A stretch of DNA of 64,000 nucleotides from Daedaleopsis sinensis (taxonomy: Eukaryota; Basidiomycota; Agaricomycetes; Polyporales; Polyporaceae): the NCBI GenBank assembly GCA_033807695.1, contig CM066309.1, forward strand, positions 1,054,001 to 1,118,000, given 5' to 3'. Positions 39,435-51,053 of this stretch are shown here, in pieces; the stretch's first letter is position 1, and each line of letters starts with the position of its first letter. Position numbers and translations under genes: made by a program. The notes under the pieces were generated by a model, which was not told where the DNA came from, did no database searches, and saw only the letters and a list, made by a program, of their open reading frames with translations.

Positions 39435-41153
39435 ATGTCTGCGCCCACCTCGCGGTACGTTCCACACACCAACGTCCCGCCATCCGACCTGAAGGCCGTC
39501 AAGAGTCGAATACACGATGCCCTCGTCGATAATGTCCTTCGCGTACACCGGCATCCCTCGAGTAATCCGAAGGTCTACACAGGCAGCGCAGGTGAGTACC
39601 ACACATCCAGCCTGTTTGATCTCGCTCAATATCGCGCTAGGCGAGATCATCATGGACATGCGTGCATTCGCAGTGATGCCTCCCAAGTCGTTCCCAAGCA
39701 CCCCAACATCCGCTCTCATCGCGGTCCCCTTCCACGAGCCACAGCACGGCAACCGAGTGTCCTACCTCGAGACCAGCGTCGGCCCAGCCACGCTCATCCT
39801 CGTCCGCCAACTCCGCCTCCGTCAGAACCCCGAGTCGACGGCGCACAAACACGCGAAGCGCGGAAAGCTCGACGCGGACGCACTCGAAGACATAGAGCTC
39901 GCGGAGACATGGCGCGGCGCGGTCGACCTGGTGAGCGCAGCGCACGAAGTAGCCCTCGCCGGGCCCGTCGACGACGACGGCTGCGAGGTCCTCTACGGCC
40001 GCGCGGGGCTGCTGTATGCGCTCCTCCTCCTCCGCTCCGAGCTTGCCATCACCCTCAGCTACCTCGCCCACGCCGGGAAGCCCAAGGAGAGGGTCGTGCG
40101 CGAGGTCGAGAACTTGACCGCGGACGAGAATATCAAGGCACTCGTGGACGATATCGTCCACCGGGGAGTGTTGGGTGCGGGTCTGTACGCGGACGAGCTC
40201 GAGGAACAGGAACGGCACAAGGCGCCTCCGCTCATGTGGAGCTGGCATGGTTCGCGATATTTGGGTGCAGCGCACGGCGTCGGTACGTGGACTCGTCTGT
40301 CCGTCTACAAGGAGAGGGCTGAGACACCGATGTCGTAGTGGGCATTCTCCACGTACTCCTCCACGCACCCTCAGAAATCCTCAAATCACATTGGGAGAAG
40401 ATCCTTGGCACCGCCCAATGGCTCTTAGCCATCCAAGACCCTCTTGGGAACTGGCCGACGAAAGCGGGCCTACATATGCCACACATCTCCGGGGGCGCCG
40501 CAGCACAGGCAGATTCAAAGCGCATAGGTGTCGACGAAGAATCCGACGATGCTGTCGTGCAGTGGTGTCACGGCGCAACCGGATTCCTCATTCTATTCTC
40601 CTCCCTCCTTCGACGCTCCGCCGTTTCGCGCACCACTTGCCCGCTCTCAGACAACCTTCGAGAGTCGATCCTCGCTGCGACGACCCGTGCGGCCGAACTC
40701 GTCTACACGCGCGGCTTTTCTTCGAAAGGCATCGGACTTTGCCACGGGACCGCAGGGAACGTGTACGCCCTCGTCTCCCTGTCGGACGCGCTCGAAGAGG
40801 CCAAGGCGCACCACGCGGAGCGCCCGCACGCACACTCGCTTTCGCACTCACTCTCGCTCTCGCGCTCCCTCTCGCACTCGCACCCGATCCCGCCCGAGAT
40901 CGAGCACTGCTACTGGCTCATGCGCGCGCTGCACCTCGCGGATCTCGCGACCGGCTACACGGCGCTCGCGCAGGAGGGCAAGATCGCGACCCCGGACCAC
41001 CCGTACAGCCTGTACGAGGGCGTGGCGGGGATGTGTTGCGTGTGGGCAGAGCTGCTCGTACGGCTCGACGGGAAGGCGCCAGGGAATGGCAACGGGAATG
41101 TGGCGAGGTCTGGCGGCATGCCCGGGTTCGATGACTTGACTTTGCTAGAGTAA
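39435..41153 (+). CDS. LanC-like protein (eukaryotic lanthionine synthetase C-like)
   Basis: A predicted 537-residue protein; exons 39435-39591, 39641-40282 and 40339-41153 sum to 1614 bases. LanC-like proteins have an alpha/alpha barrel with a zinc site; in animals they add glutathione to dehydroamino acids in damaged proteins. Zinc-ligand motifs are present: QWCHGATG (about 40560) and GLCHGTAGN (about 40738), together with the preceding LYGRAGLLYALL and WSWHGSRYLGAAHG segments and the later SLYEGVAGMCCVWAELL. An insertion of about 25 residues rich in His and Ser (SLSHSLSLSRSLSHSH) lies at about 40830-40890, just after the Cys-His motif. No signal peptide. The frame is intact. Function in fungi is not established. 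Confidence 0.92.
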
Positions 41154-41631
41154 GTGGGGGCATGGTCCATCGGAGGTTCTGACATTTTGTAGATCGTAGC
41201 TGCAGCTTTTATTGGAAATGTCTCGCTTAGAACTTGTAGATCGTCTCTATTACATGTTGTACCCTGTACTCTATTCGTGTAGCAATACTTGATCCCCATT
41301 GCTTTGGTACGGGTCGGACTGCGTACCCAGACTACAAACATCTGGGTGAGTACCTACCAGCGTCGTCGCCTTTGCCTATATTGACTGTTCAGCATACCAG
41401 CTTGCGATTTCATCCAAGACACATTCGAGCTTATACGCCGGTCGCGACCGCAGGGCAGCCCCCAATGTCAGCCTCGGACGAGCATATTTCAACGTCGGAT
41501 GCCGTGTTCTCAACGACCGTGCTCCTTCCCTCCTTTCGCCCACTCGCTCTCGCCCGCTTTCGCTCGCTTTCTTCGCTGTCCGGAACAGCCTTTCTGTCAT
41601 TCTTTTCATCTTCCTCTTCCTCACGCCAATT
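41154..41631. promoter_or_regulatory. Intergenic region upstream of the GH71 gene
   Basis: Between the LanC-like stop and the GH71 start. A CT-rich stretch (41519-41625) directly precedes the start codon, a common fungal core-promoter look. No other element is identifiable. Confidence 0.35.
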
Positions 41632-43781
41632 ATGTTCCCGGAGAACCCTACTCGTTTCGGTTCTGCCAGTGGTCAGCCGCGCCCCGGGAAGTCCTGGGGG
41701 ACGACGGTCCTGCTATCCATGATGCTCTTGCATCAACTCCCCGGTGGGGCTCTTGCAGCAGATCTTGACCAGCCTGAGCTACAGAAAATCGTGGACGGGC
41801 TGACAAGCGCGATGGGGATCGGCCCCAATGGCACAGAGATGTCAACCGACGTCGCCTCAAGCTCTACGGTCGCATCGAGCGTGCAGGTAACACTCGCGCA
41901 CAACGCTACGAGTGCTTTGAGCACATCTATGTCCAACGCGACTTTGCCGACTTTGCCGACTCTGACGACTTTGAAAACGGCCAGTGTACCGGCGACGACA
42001 GTGGCCACATCCACATCCGTCAACTCGACGTTGACCGCCTCGCTGCCAGCTACGAAGCTCACCACGACATTGAGGACGGCAACGACAGCAACGAGTACTG
42101 CGACGACGAGTGCGCAAGCTCCGCAGAGCACGACATCTCCCGTGAATGGTACCACCACAGCATTGTCGCGTGCGGTGTTCGCGCACTTCATCGTGGGCAA
42201 CACGTACAACTACACTGTCAACAGCTGGTACAACGGTACGCACCCGAGCTCCGTCCCACCGTGTGCTCGGTAACTAACACGCCCGGATCCACATCAGATG
42301 TCGTCCTGGCGTCCTCCAAAGCCATCGACGCTTTCGCGCTCAACATCGGCGCAGACTCATGGGAGCCGGGGCAGGTCGCGAACGCATACACAGCGGCGGC
42401 CCAGTTCAACGGTAACGCGACGAACAAGAACACGCCCTTCAGGCTCTTCTTCTCGTTCGACATGTCGTCCTTCCCGTGCTCGGCGGCGAGCGACGCGGCG
42501 GCGCTCCAGAAGTATATCAACACGTACGCGAACCACACGAGCACGTTCAAGTACGCGCCGCCCAGCGGGCGGACCGGGGCGGGGCAGGGGCGGATGCTCG
42601 TGTCGACGTTCGCGGGCGAAGGGTGCCGCTTTGGGACGGGGAGCTTGAACGCCGCATGGGCGGGTGCGGTGAAGGCGCCGGGGCTACCGGCCGTGTGGTT
42701 CATCCCGTCGTTCTTCGTGGATCCCGCGACGTTTCCAAGTCTGCCGGTCATTGACGGGGCGTTCCAGGTGAGTTTCCTTCTTGATGTCCATGTCTGCCAT
42801 TCTCGGGTAGACTAACAACGATTCGCCGCAGTGGAACTCGGGGTGGCCGTTGGGGAACTACAGCATCAGCTTCGCGCCTGACCAGTCATACATCTCGAGC
42901 CTCGGCAACCAATCGTACATGGCGGCTGTCTCGCCCTGGTTCTTCACGGTGAGTATTGGCTTGCACAACGCCGCTCCGTAATCACGCGATTGACCGCTGT
43001 GATCGCGCAGCATTACGGCTTGAACACGTTCAACAAGAACTGGATCTACCGCATGGACGACTGGTCATTCGCTCAACGCTGGGAGATGCTCGTTCAGAAC
43101 CGCGCGACGGTGCCGCTCGTGCAGGTCGCCACGTGGAACGACTACGGAGAATCGCACTACGTCGGACCCATCGAGGGCATCCAGCCGATGTCTCAGGCGT
43201 GGGTGAATGGATTCGATCACCAGGGTGAGTGGTGGTTAGACCCACTGCCTACCTTCCAGCACTAAACCAAGTGCGGACTGGTGTAGGCTGGCTTGACCTG
43301 ATGAAGTACTACATCACCGCGTACAAGACGGGCATCTACCCCTCCATCACGAAGGACCGCGTCTTCCTGTGGGCGAGGTTGTTCCCTGCAAGCGCAAACG
43401 TCTCTACCGACTCGGTCGGCAAGCCTGCAAACTGGCAATGGGTAAGCCACCGTCTCTGAACCACCCACAAGCATTCGCTCACTGTCCTTGTTGTCCTTGT
43501 TCGCGTGTACATCCGGCTCACAGACGCAAGATTACCTCTGGGCAGTCACCCTACTTCCTGCGCCCGCGAACGTGACGCTCTCCTGCGGGTCGTCTTCGCA
43601 GACGACGCGTGTGCCCGCGGGCCTATCCAAGCTGAAGCTGAAGCTGTCTGCGAGCTGCGCTGTCAAGGCGGTGGTGGCGAGGAACGCGACGAGCGCGGTC
43701 AGCTTCACGCCGAAGGGGTTCAACTTCAGCACGCGGCCGACTGCGTATAACTTCAACGCGTTCGTCGCTGCGTCTCCGTGA
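41632..43781 (+). CDS. Glycoside hydrolase family 71, alpha-1,3-glucanase
   Basis: A predicted 605-residue secreted mutanase that cuts alpha-1,3-glucan of fungal walls. Exons 41632-42235, 42298-42767, 42832-42948, 43011-43224, 43287-43441 and 43524-43781 sum to 1818 bases. N-terminus: about 20 polar residues, then a hydrophobic signal (TTVLLSMMLLHQLPGGALA), then about 130 residues of Thr/Ser-rich linker with Asn-glycosylation sites. The catalytic domain begins VFAHFIVGNTYNY and includes AFALNIGADSWE, RLFFSFDMSS, WFIPSFF, WNSGWP and TWNDYGESHYVGP, all typical GH71 blocks; likely acids are the Asp in SFDMSS and the Glu in NDYGES. The end has a small beta domain. No break seen. Confidence 0.94.
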
Positions 43782-44054
43782 TTACTCGAGGTACGGGTGC
43801 GCTGGCCGGTGATGGGTCTCCAACAATGTAAGAGACGTTATATCGGATGGCTATTGAGGATCAATATGACACGTTTAGAACAGTGATCATGCGTGAGCCA
43901 CTCTTAGCAGCACTTTTCAAGATGAGCGACGGGTAGGGTCGTAGTCAAGATAGGACATCATTCGAACAAGGAACCACGTCAAGGAGAACGGACCGAGGGG
44001 CGTCCTCGACGCTTTCTCGCCTTGCGGCGCGGCTTTGGCGTCTCAGCTTTCGCT

Positions 44055-44826
44055 CTATCGCGGCCAGTGTCCGGGCCAGTGATGGGGATGGGGGTGGACG
44101 CGCGGATCGCTGCCGGTGCTCGGTCTCGAGTCCCTCTCCGAAGAAGCACGTTGTTGCCGTTGTGACTGGGAGTCTGGTCGGTGCTGCGTGATCGGCTGCG
44201 GCTGCGACTGCTCGTGGTGCCCGAGCTGCTGCTGCGGCGGCGGCGACTGCTGCCGGTGTTGGAGCTGGCCTTCGAGTGAGAGCGGCTGCGGCTTTGGCTG
44301 CATCGGGAGCTCACAGATATCTGGGTCGGGCTGGAGCTGTTGCTGTGCATCGTTCGGGATCTTCCTCTCATAGCTGACGATGACTCGGAGCTTGGTGGTT
44401 CTCAAGACACGTCAGTAGCCAAGTCGGCTTTGGGTGCCAGGCGTAGGACTTACCTTGCCGTAGCTGTACCTGGTTCCGACGAGCCTGGAGAGTCTGAACG
44501 TGAGCCACAGGCGGGGTCTGGCGAAGCGCTTGGCTGAGCGTCCTGTTGGACATCATGATCTGAGCTCTCCGGCTCTGTGGAAGGCAATCTCAGTTTCCAG
44601 TGGCGGATCGCGTCGGACTTAGAGATGTTGAACTTTTCGCATGCTTGCAGGATCGCTTCGTTTGCCTCCTCCTCTGTACATCCCGGTTCCGCACTGCATT
44701 AACGACACGAGTCAGTCAGCAAACAGATAAAGAGGAGCTAAGAAACTGTACGGACTTGAGCAAATTTCCTCTGAGGGGGGGTGGCGCGGGTGATTTCGGA
44801 GGCCAATTGAGGAAATACGTGGCCAT
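44055..44826 (-). CDS. PolyQ/Arg-Ser-rich protein, duplicated gene copy 2
   Basis: A predicted 218-residue paralogue of the gene at 11177-11963, with the same three exons (44756-44826, 44454-44693, 44055-44400; 657 bases). It starts MATYFLNWPPKS and keeps GCTEEEANEAILQACEKFN and SDAIRHWKLRLPSTEPES. The Gln tract is broken: QQQ-LQPDPDI, then QQSPPPQQQLG instead of a 13-Gln run. Substitutions and indels keep the frame. The function is unknown. Confidence 0.65.
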
Positions 44827-45482
44827 GGTTGTTAGAGAAGAGCTAGAGTTCTCAGCGAGCAGTCCAGACGGTCAAGTAGTACCCTGCTCGTGTGAAGCAC
44901 TGGCAATACGTTTGGACTGTTTCTCTCTCCGACGTTTCTATATGTAGCGAACAATGTTAGTTCAAGCATAATCAGCATGGCTCTAGCTGTGCCAGTGAAA
45001 GGAGGCGGGGAGTGGTGACGGGTAAAAGCTTCTTCATTATGCAGGTCTGTAAACAAAAATGTCTTCTAGAAGTGTTTGAACACGGCGGGTGTCAATGGGG
45101 ATCCGTTTGCCACTGCTGTGGCACCGACCGATGACGTATGAGTCGTAGCTGAAACTTCCTATGGTATGCAAGGTGCACTGAGCGTATGTGTAGGCGGCAC
45201 TTTTGGGTGGATGAGAGAGGATTGTAGTCAGTGGTCATGGAGGCTGTTGTCCGACGAGTCGCGGGGGGCTGCCGGGAATGCAGTGGGCGTCTAGCGGTGA
45301 GGAGATGGGCGCCTGCCCATCCGAAGCAATATTCGGCCCGGGGTCGACGTTCAACTTCTTGAGCGGTCTCTTGCCACCTTGGTACTGCTTTCGAAGACAT
45401 CACCATTCTTGGATGCTGCGTAAGTACTCCACTCATACTGCTTCCCATAATCGATTGCTCTCATACTTCTTTATCTGCAGAG

Positions 45483-45760
45483 CTCATGTACGATACTACT
45501 CATTCGAAATCATAGACGCGGCTCTTCTTATACAAGTCTTTGACTTCAAGAGTATAAAGGAAAATGTTGGTAAGTTCCTTCATGTAATATGGCGGCGACT
45601 CCTGAGGTGGGCTTTCGTGCCATCGACTAGTATAGATGCACATACTAGCCAACGAAAGCTGCTGCGAGGGGCATTCGCGACAAGGGCAGCTCAATAATGT
45701 CGACCGCTTTTGCATACTTGTCGTCAAAGCGGCCCATGTACGTTTCACGAGGTATGTGAT
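45483..45760 (-). pseudogene. Degenerate duplicated reading frame, second copy
   Basis: Counterpart of 12837-13150. The minus strand reads DHIPRETYMGRFDDKYAKAV, then IIELPLSRMPLAAAFVG and a stop; the other copy lacks that stop but is broken earlier. No known domain. Confidence 0.35.
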
Positions 45761-45874
45761 CGCCCGGTGATGAGCATCAGGTAGTTCTGCGCTGGTATTC
45801 GACACTTACAGCACATTTCGAGTGTACAGTACGATAGCGGTACGGATTAGGAAACACAGACGGTTGAACTAGTA

Positions 45875-47583
45875 CTAATTCCGGCTGCTTCTCGTCTTCA
45901 TGTTCTTCAGCCACTTCTTCTTGAACTCTTTAGACACTCGCCCATAACCCACAAAATGCCATAGTAGCGTGTTACGGGCTTGCTCGCGTAGCAGCTCGTA
46001 GACCGCCCCTGAGATTGATTCGTCCTCCGAGGTAGCTTGAAGGGTAACACTAGAGCGAGTCCGAGTCGCAACCATCGGCGGTAGTGGTTTCTGGTCGAGT
46101 GGGAGCGATCCGAGAAGATGTTTGGGCAAATCTTTCAAATAATACGGGAGTCCGCGTTCAAGGGCACATAATAGGGCATGACGCTTGCCGTTTATATAGG
46201 TTGGCTGCGGATTTTAGGTAACAGTGCGTGTGAGTTCTAGCAGATTATATATACCGGCAGTATTCAATGGAGGTGTACGCACGTATATCAAGAGTGTGCC
46301 CCGGTCGTAGCCGTGATGATAGGGAGATTGCAGCGTTATACAGTTCACAGGCTTGTCGGCTTCTTTGAAGGTTTTTCCGATTATCTTTTCGATTTTCTTT
46401 GGCAATGTTTCATAGGCCACCGCCTAAATATCGTCCAACTTGTGTCAGTGAGCTGGAAACAATGACAACTTAGTGACAATTACCAGTTCGATGAATCCCA
46501 GAGGGAATATATGGGCGACTTCTAGACCTGTGTAGTCATAACCCCGGTCACGATAGACAGGTAGCGCTCCCGATATCCGACAATGGCCATCACGGTTCCG
46601 AGCCTCGTTCCGGGTCTTCTCACTTCTCTAGAATGATCGGAACATGTCAAATTCACCGGCGCACTTGGCATACAAAATCATTATCACTCACTTTCGGTTT
46701 CTTGCCAGGTTTCTCGAGCTCGGGGAGTAGACAATGATCTCGATCAGACTGTTTTTCGATGTCAACAGATGGTCTAGCAGCATGCAGACTAGCAATCCCT
46801 TCGAGCGCAATCTTGGCAAGTGCATGGGCTCGGCTGGGTGTTGTCACCCCCGCCGTTGATATCACGTAGATCTTGACAGCCATGTAATGACCTTCCCTAC
46901 ACATAGAGACATCATCCCATGAGATGAGTCGCTCCTGGATGATATTGTTCTTGAGGTTAAAGCCTTCCATTGGCAGTTCTGTCGGAAATTTGGGCAGTGT
47001 GCCCGGGACAGTGGCCAGTGACTCGACCTCAGCGGTAGGATCAATCCATTCGAGGAGAGCAATCTTCCAGTAACCTATTTTCACTGTGGCAATCAGGGTT
47101 GTGAGCTTGAGTGCAGTCGTGTGAAAAAGCTGGAGGAAAACCGGTGAGAGCTTACCTTCATGCTGGATTCCTGATTGTCCGACCAATACTGCAGAGTTTT
47201 CATCGTGAATGTTGTTATTGTTGTCACAGAAAACCAATTCCAGCCATTCATATACCATTCGGTATGTAACAACTTGAATCTCCGAGTCTTCGGGTTGATA
47301 GAATGCTGTAATACTCATTGATCAGTCCTAGTGTCTCGGGATCCTACATAGAAACAAGAACCAGGCTCGCACCGCCTATCAATGTTGCGTCCAGACCGTA
47401 TTCATCCTTTTGCGCGCGGGGAATTGAACCCCATATATGAACATTTCTCTGGTCACTGTTAGGATACATCGGGCTCTGGGATTTGGTTGTGCCAGTCTCT
47501 GACTTCAACCGGGGGCCCCCGGCCCGGGCGTCCAAAACTTGGTGCAGAGAATGTTGAACATCATCAGGAAGTTGAGATGCCAT
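45875..47583 (-). CDS. HNH-nuclease family protein, intact, in variable centre of copy 2
   Basis: A predicted 455-residue protein; exons 47373-47583, 47156-47305, 46692-47083, 46484-46627, 46283-46423 and 45875-46204 sum to 1368 bases. The fourth exon holds an HNH_2-type motif: RNRDGHCRISG followed by GLEVAHIFPLGFIEL, where the Cys and the AHIFP His match the family. The fifth exon gives NCITLQSPYHHGYDRG, the usual NxITL-x(2)-H-type third element. Before it lies about 250 residues of unknown fold (FYQPEDSEIQVVTYRM, LISWDDVSMC), after it a basic tail ending KNMKTRSSRN. It could cut DNA, but catalytic activity is inferred only. It is divergent from the HNH gene at 48629, about 1 kb away. Confidence 0.75.
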
Positions 47584-48628
47584 CTTGCAAGGAGATTTTT
47601 CGAGGCAGGCTGTAGTAGAGATCTAAGTGCGATGATTGGGGGATTGTTGACTCGGACCAAGGAGAGTCGACGACTCATTTATAGTTCATATGATACACAG
47701 TCACGGTACTACTACTCTGCAGTGGTAAAGAGCGGCGCACAACGATTACTGGCAGGAAAGTGCCCCGGGCCGGGCCCCAGTCACTCGCTTAACCCGACGC
47801 CTAGATCGATGGCCTCACAGTCAGATCCTGCGGGAGGCACTTCGAAGTTCGCCGCAGTCGGATGTCCGAAGGGACGGCGACTTAGTACTCAGAGGGGCAA
47901 TTGCGATGAGGCGACTCGTGAGTTACCTCAGCTACTACATGACGCCCGGCAAATGCACGTGGGCTGCAGCTACCAAGTTGCCTTCCGATACCACCCAGTA
48001 GGTCTACATTTGCCACCGCAGAGCAAAAAGCCACGTTGTGAAACGCCATCGCGACTCCAGTGACACCGAGGAGGAGGGTAAGTTCAGTCGCACCGAGTAT
48101 GTCACACGCCACCAGGCGCGTTTCACACTGTGTGGCTACAGGCCAGGCCGTCACCATAGTTTCATTTTGATTGCAGCGCCCAACGGATTATTGTTAGGTA
48201 CGACGACCACGCGCCGACCTCCCATGACGTCGCCGCCTGAGCGCTGTGAGTGCCACTACTCCTCAGTCACCGTGAATTTGAGGCGATGAGAGTGCTAATA
48301 CTACCACGGCGTATTGTGGTGCATCAACGTTCACCGCCGCCTTGTAGACGCCGCTAGGTAGTTGCTGAAGATAGTCATAGAACGGATCTAGAAGACGCCC
48401 CGCAGCGGCGGCTGTAAAAGCGTCGCCCTCCCAGTATACCTGGTTGCTGATATGTAACTATGTCAGCGAGCACAATCACCGGTTACTGCCGGCGTGTTTG
48501 AGTCGCCGACTCAAAACAGAGTACGGACAATATATATACAGTACTATGGATATAGGACGTGGTGGAGGCACACTGCACTGACAATATTCCCATACTCATC
48601 CCTCAACTTCAACTTCAACTTCAAGGCA
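47584..48628. other. Divergent intergenic region between two HNH genes
   Basis: Contains the promoters of both flanking genes. A plus-strand piece near 48035-48078 (KRHRDSSDTEEEG before a GTAAGT donor) looks exon-like, but no gene could be built. Three tandem copies of the hexamer cttcaa lie at about 48606-48624, just before the start of the right-hand gene. Confidence 0.4.
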
Positions 48629-50146
48629 ATGTCTTCCTATGATACTGAAGTTCCTCACGGGTCTCCACTTTGTCAAGCGAGAGGAGCCAATTTGTTCCTC
48701 TGGTGGCCTACTCAGGCTCCTTTACCGCCATCAGAGATAGCTGGTTGTGAGTATTCGAGTCGATTAAGATCTTCCCAGACAACTCACACTTCCGATAACT
48801 ACTAGGCCTCAATCTCCACATAGTCGGTCCTATCAAGCCGGAGACGATGCTACGCTGGATCGAATTGATGACTGACAGGCTGCTACCGAATGGCCATATC
48901 GACGTCGTCAAGATACAACGCGGAGGAGGCTCCGGACTATTCCACTACAGTCCAAAGTCTACAGCAGCTGTCCCGAGAACAGAGTTCCTTACTGCCGGAG
49001 ACTATGGGTGCTATGTGGAAGAAGGCCCGGGTGCGTGTATTTGTGTCCTCCGAGTCCTTGAGGCACATTCTTACTGGCTGGTTCGATTGAAGATTCAAAT
49101 GAAGTTTGCGATCCCTTCATAAATTACGAAACAGGAAAAACCCTCGAAGGCGTGTGTAAAACATTGGCGGCCCGTAACCCTACTAGGGTCGAGCGACTAG
49201 TAAGTAAATCACTTACCGCAAAACATAGCTCTGAGTTCATGACATCCGACTATCGTAACAGAACGAGATAACAGAAGACCTACGCGAGGAGGCTATCAAG
49301 TGCTATAAAACAAATTGTTTGTTCACTCGATCGCACGGCGCCGAGTTCCACTGGATATATCCTCCCGCCTTAGTGCCAAGTGATGTAAGTCTTGCAGACT
49401 AGGCTCCACGACTTAGCAACGATTCGTTTCTGAATTGAGATTGTGTTGCAGATCCACTGTTCTATCAGGTACAGTGCGACAAGGCACGAGGCACTCATAA
49501 ATGTAAATGAGTTCCGAGTCTGTGAACCTGTCCCAGAGAAATACCGACGAGTTGAGAACCTATTTCCCATTCGTGCCGATCTGTACGAGTTGTGGATGGA
49601 CAATGCGTTCGGTGTTGATGTAGATGTGAGTCATGGTTACCATACTGCCAACACCGCTGTGCAGCTCGGTAGCTGACAACCATGGGATCTCCACAGGACA
49701 ACTTCCGGGTTCGAACGTTTACACAAGCCGCCGTCGATGCGAATTTGCCGACGAATATCCCAGAACTCACAAGTCCTATTACCAAGGATTGCCTCAAGGA
49801 GCATTTCCGACGGTCGTTGCAAGTTCACTTTGTAGGAGGGGACATGAAGAGAGAATTACTAGCAACTGATAGGAACGACGTTCGCAGACAAGTTTCGGCC
49901 CTCGAAGACAAACTTGTCAAAATTATAAAAAAGAAGGGGGACTCGGGCGTCGGTGCTCTGGGAGAATGCGACAATTGGAAGACGGTCGTGGGCAGAGAGA
50001 TCTTGACAGCGTATGCGGAAGACGTGATTTATAAAGTGGAAATAAACGGTCGAGCCGGGAACTTGGAGGATCTCGAGGTGGACCCCGAGGAGGACTCCGA
50101 GGAGGACTCCGAGGAGGACTCCGAGGAGGACTTCGAGGAGGAATAG
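48629..50146 (+). CDS. HNH-nuclease family protein with acidic repeat tail
   Basis: A predicted 383-residue protein; exons 48629-48743, 48806-49030, 49135-49199, 49262-49384, 49452-49625 and 49697-50146 sum to 1152 bases. N-terminal part: LNLHIVGPIKPETMLRWIEL and GDYGCYVEEGP. The HNH-like core is NCLFTRSHGAEFHWIYPPALV, then ENLFPIRADLYELWMDNAFGVD, the fungal HNH_2 arrangement, although the usual AHI is WIY here, so catalysis is uncertain. The C-terminal exon has a helical region (SALEDKLVKIIKKKG) and ends with four repeats of E-E-D-(S/F). The paralogue at 14620-15641 is damaged. A remnant of its last exon also lies at 15653-15863. Confidence 0.72.
50084..50143 (+). repeat. 12-base coding minisatellite (gaggaggactcc)
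   Basis: About four to five tandem units encode the E-E-D-S tail of the HNH protein. The homologous place near 15840-15860 has roughly one and a half units, so the repeat has expanded or contracted since duplication. Confidence 0.9.
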
Positions 50147-51053
50147 TATGGCACACGATTTCGACCGTGATATTATAACCATGTGATGTCTAGTGAGATT
50201 TGTTACATTTGTATCCTGTGAGCCAACTTGGCTATGTTAGTGAGCTAAAGCTAGTAGAACACTAACTCTGTATGATCATGAATAGATCATGAAGATTCTA
50301 CTCTATCTGTGAGCAATTTCACCTGCTATGTTTGATCGCGTGCCAGATTTCGCTGTGGCGTCACGTACAGGACATCGAGCTACATGCGGAGGCATTGCCA
50401 GTGGACCTCATGAGCCTTACTTTAGTGAGCTACCCTCGAGGTTGAGAAGCAGCTGACTGAGTGACCTCGCGGCGACTGGGGAAGCGGAAGGCGAGTGTAT
50501 TGGCGTCGATTCGGATGGAACTCACAATTGACGTGTAGATTGCATGTGGCGAGGGAGATTCTGGAGTATGGTTTCAGGAATTGAGGATGTAACATGTTGA
50601 ATGTATCATCATCACGCCCGAACGACATCAGCCGCGACGACTCTGAATACCGCGCACGTCAGGTCTTGGTGTGGCAAATCAATGCATCAAGTCGGTCGAG
50701 GCTAACTAGTACTACGGTGTAGTACGCGTCTTCGACTGCGTTCGCCCAACCAGCGTGTAACGTAAGTACATCATGCATATGACCTACACCTAGATCACCG
50801 TAACGTCATTGTGCAATGCATATCCAAGTAGGCTCCGCTGCAATGACTGGGCAACTTGGTAGGGGAGCACTGCAGCCAAGAGAGAGTCCGAGTCGGCGAG
50901 TGTTGCATGTTGCGTGGGGTTGCGTGAGCGGTTACGAGAGCTGGGCGAGATCCTACCAAGTCAATTGCGTGTTACTGCCTGGAACCAGAAGCAGCATCGA
51001 CACAACAGCAGGTACTGTGCAACGTACACTCACGCTTGCTTGATATGAGGTGA

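Larger units (their letters stand above)
43917..45775 (+). repeat. Segmental duplication block A, copy 2
   Basis: Direct repeat of 11039-13125. It lacks about 245 bases found in the other copy (join near 45385) and has a shorter polyQ tract. It lies directly downstream of the GH71 gene, 135 bases after its stop. Confidence 0.9.
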
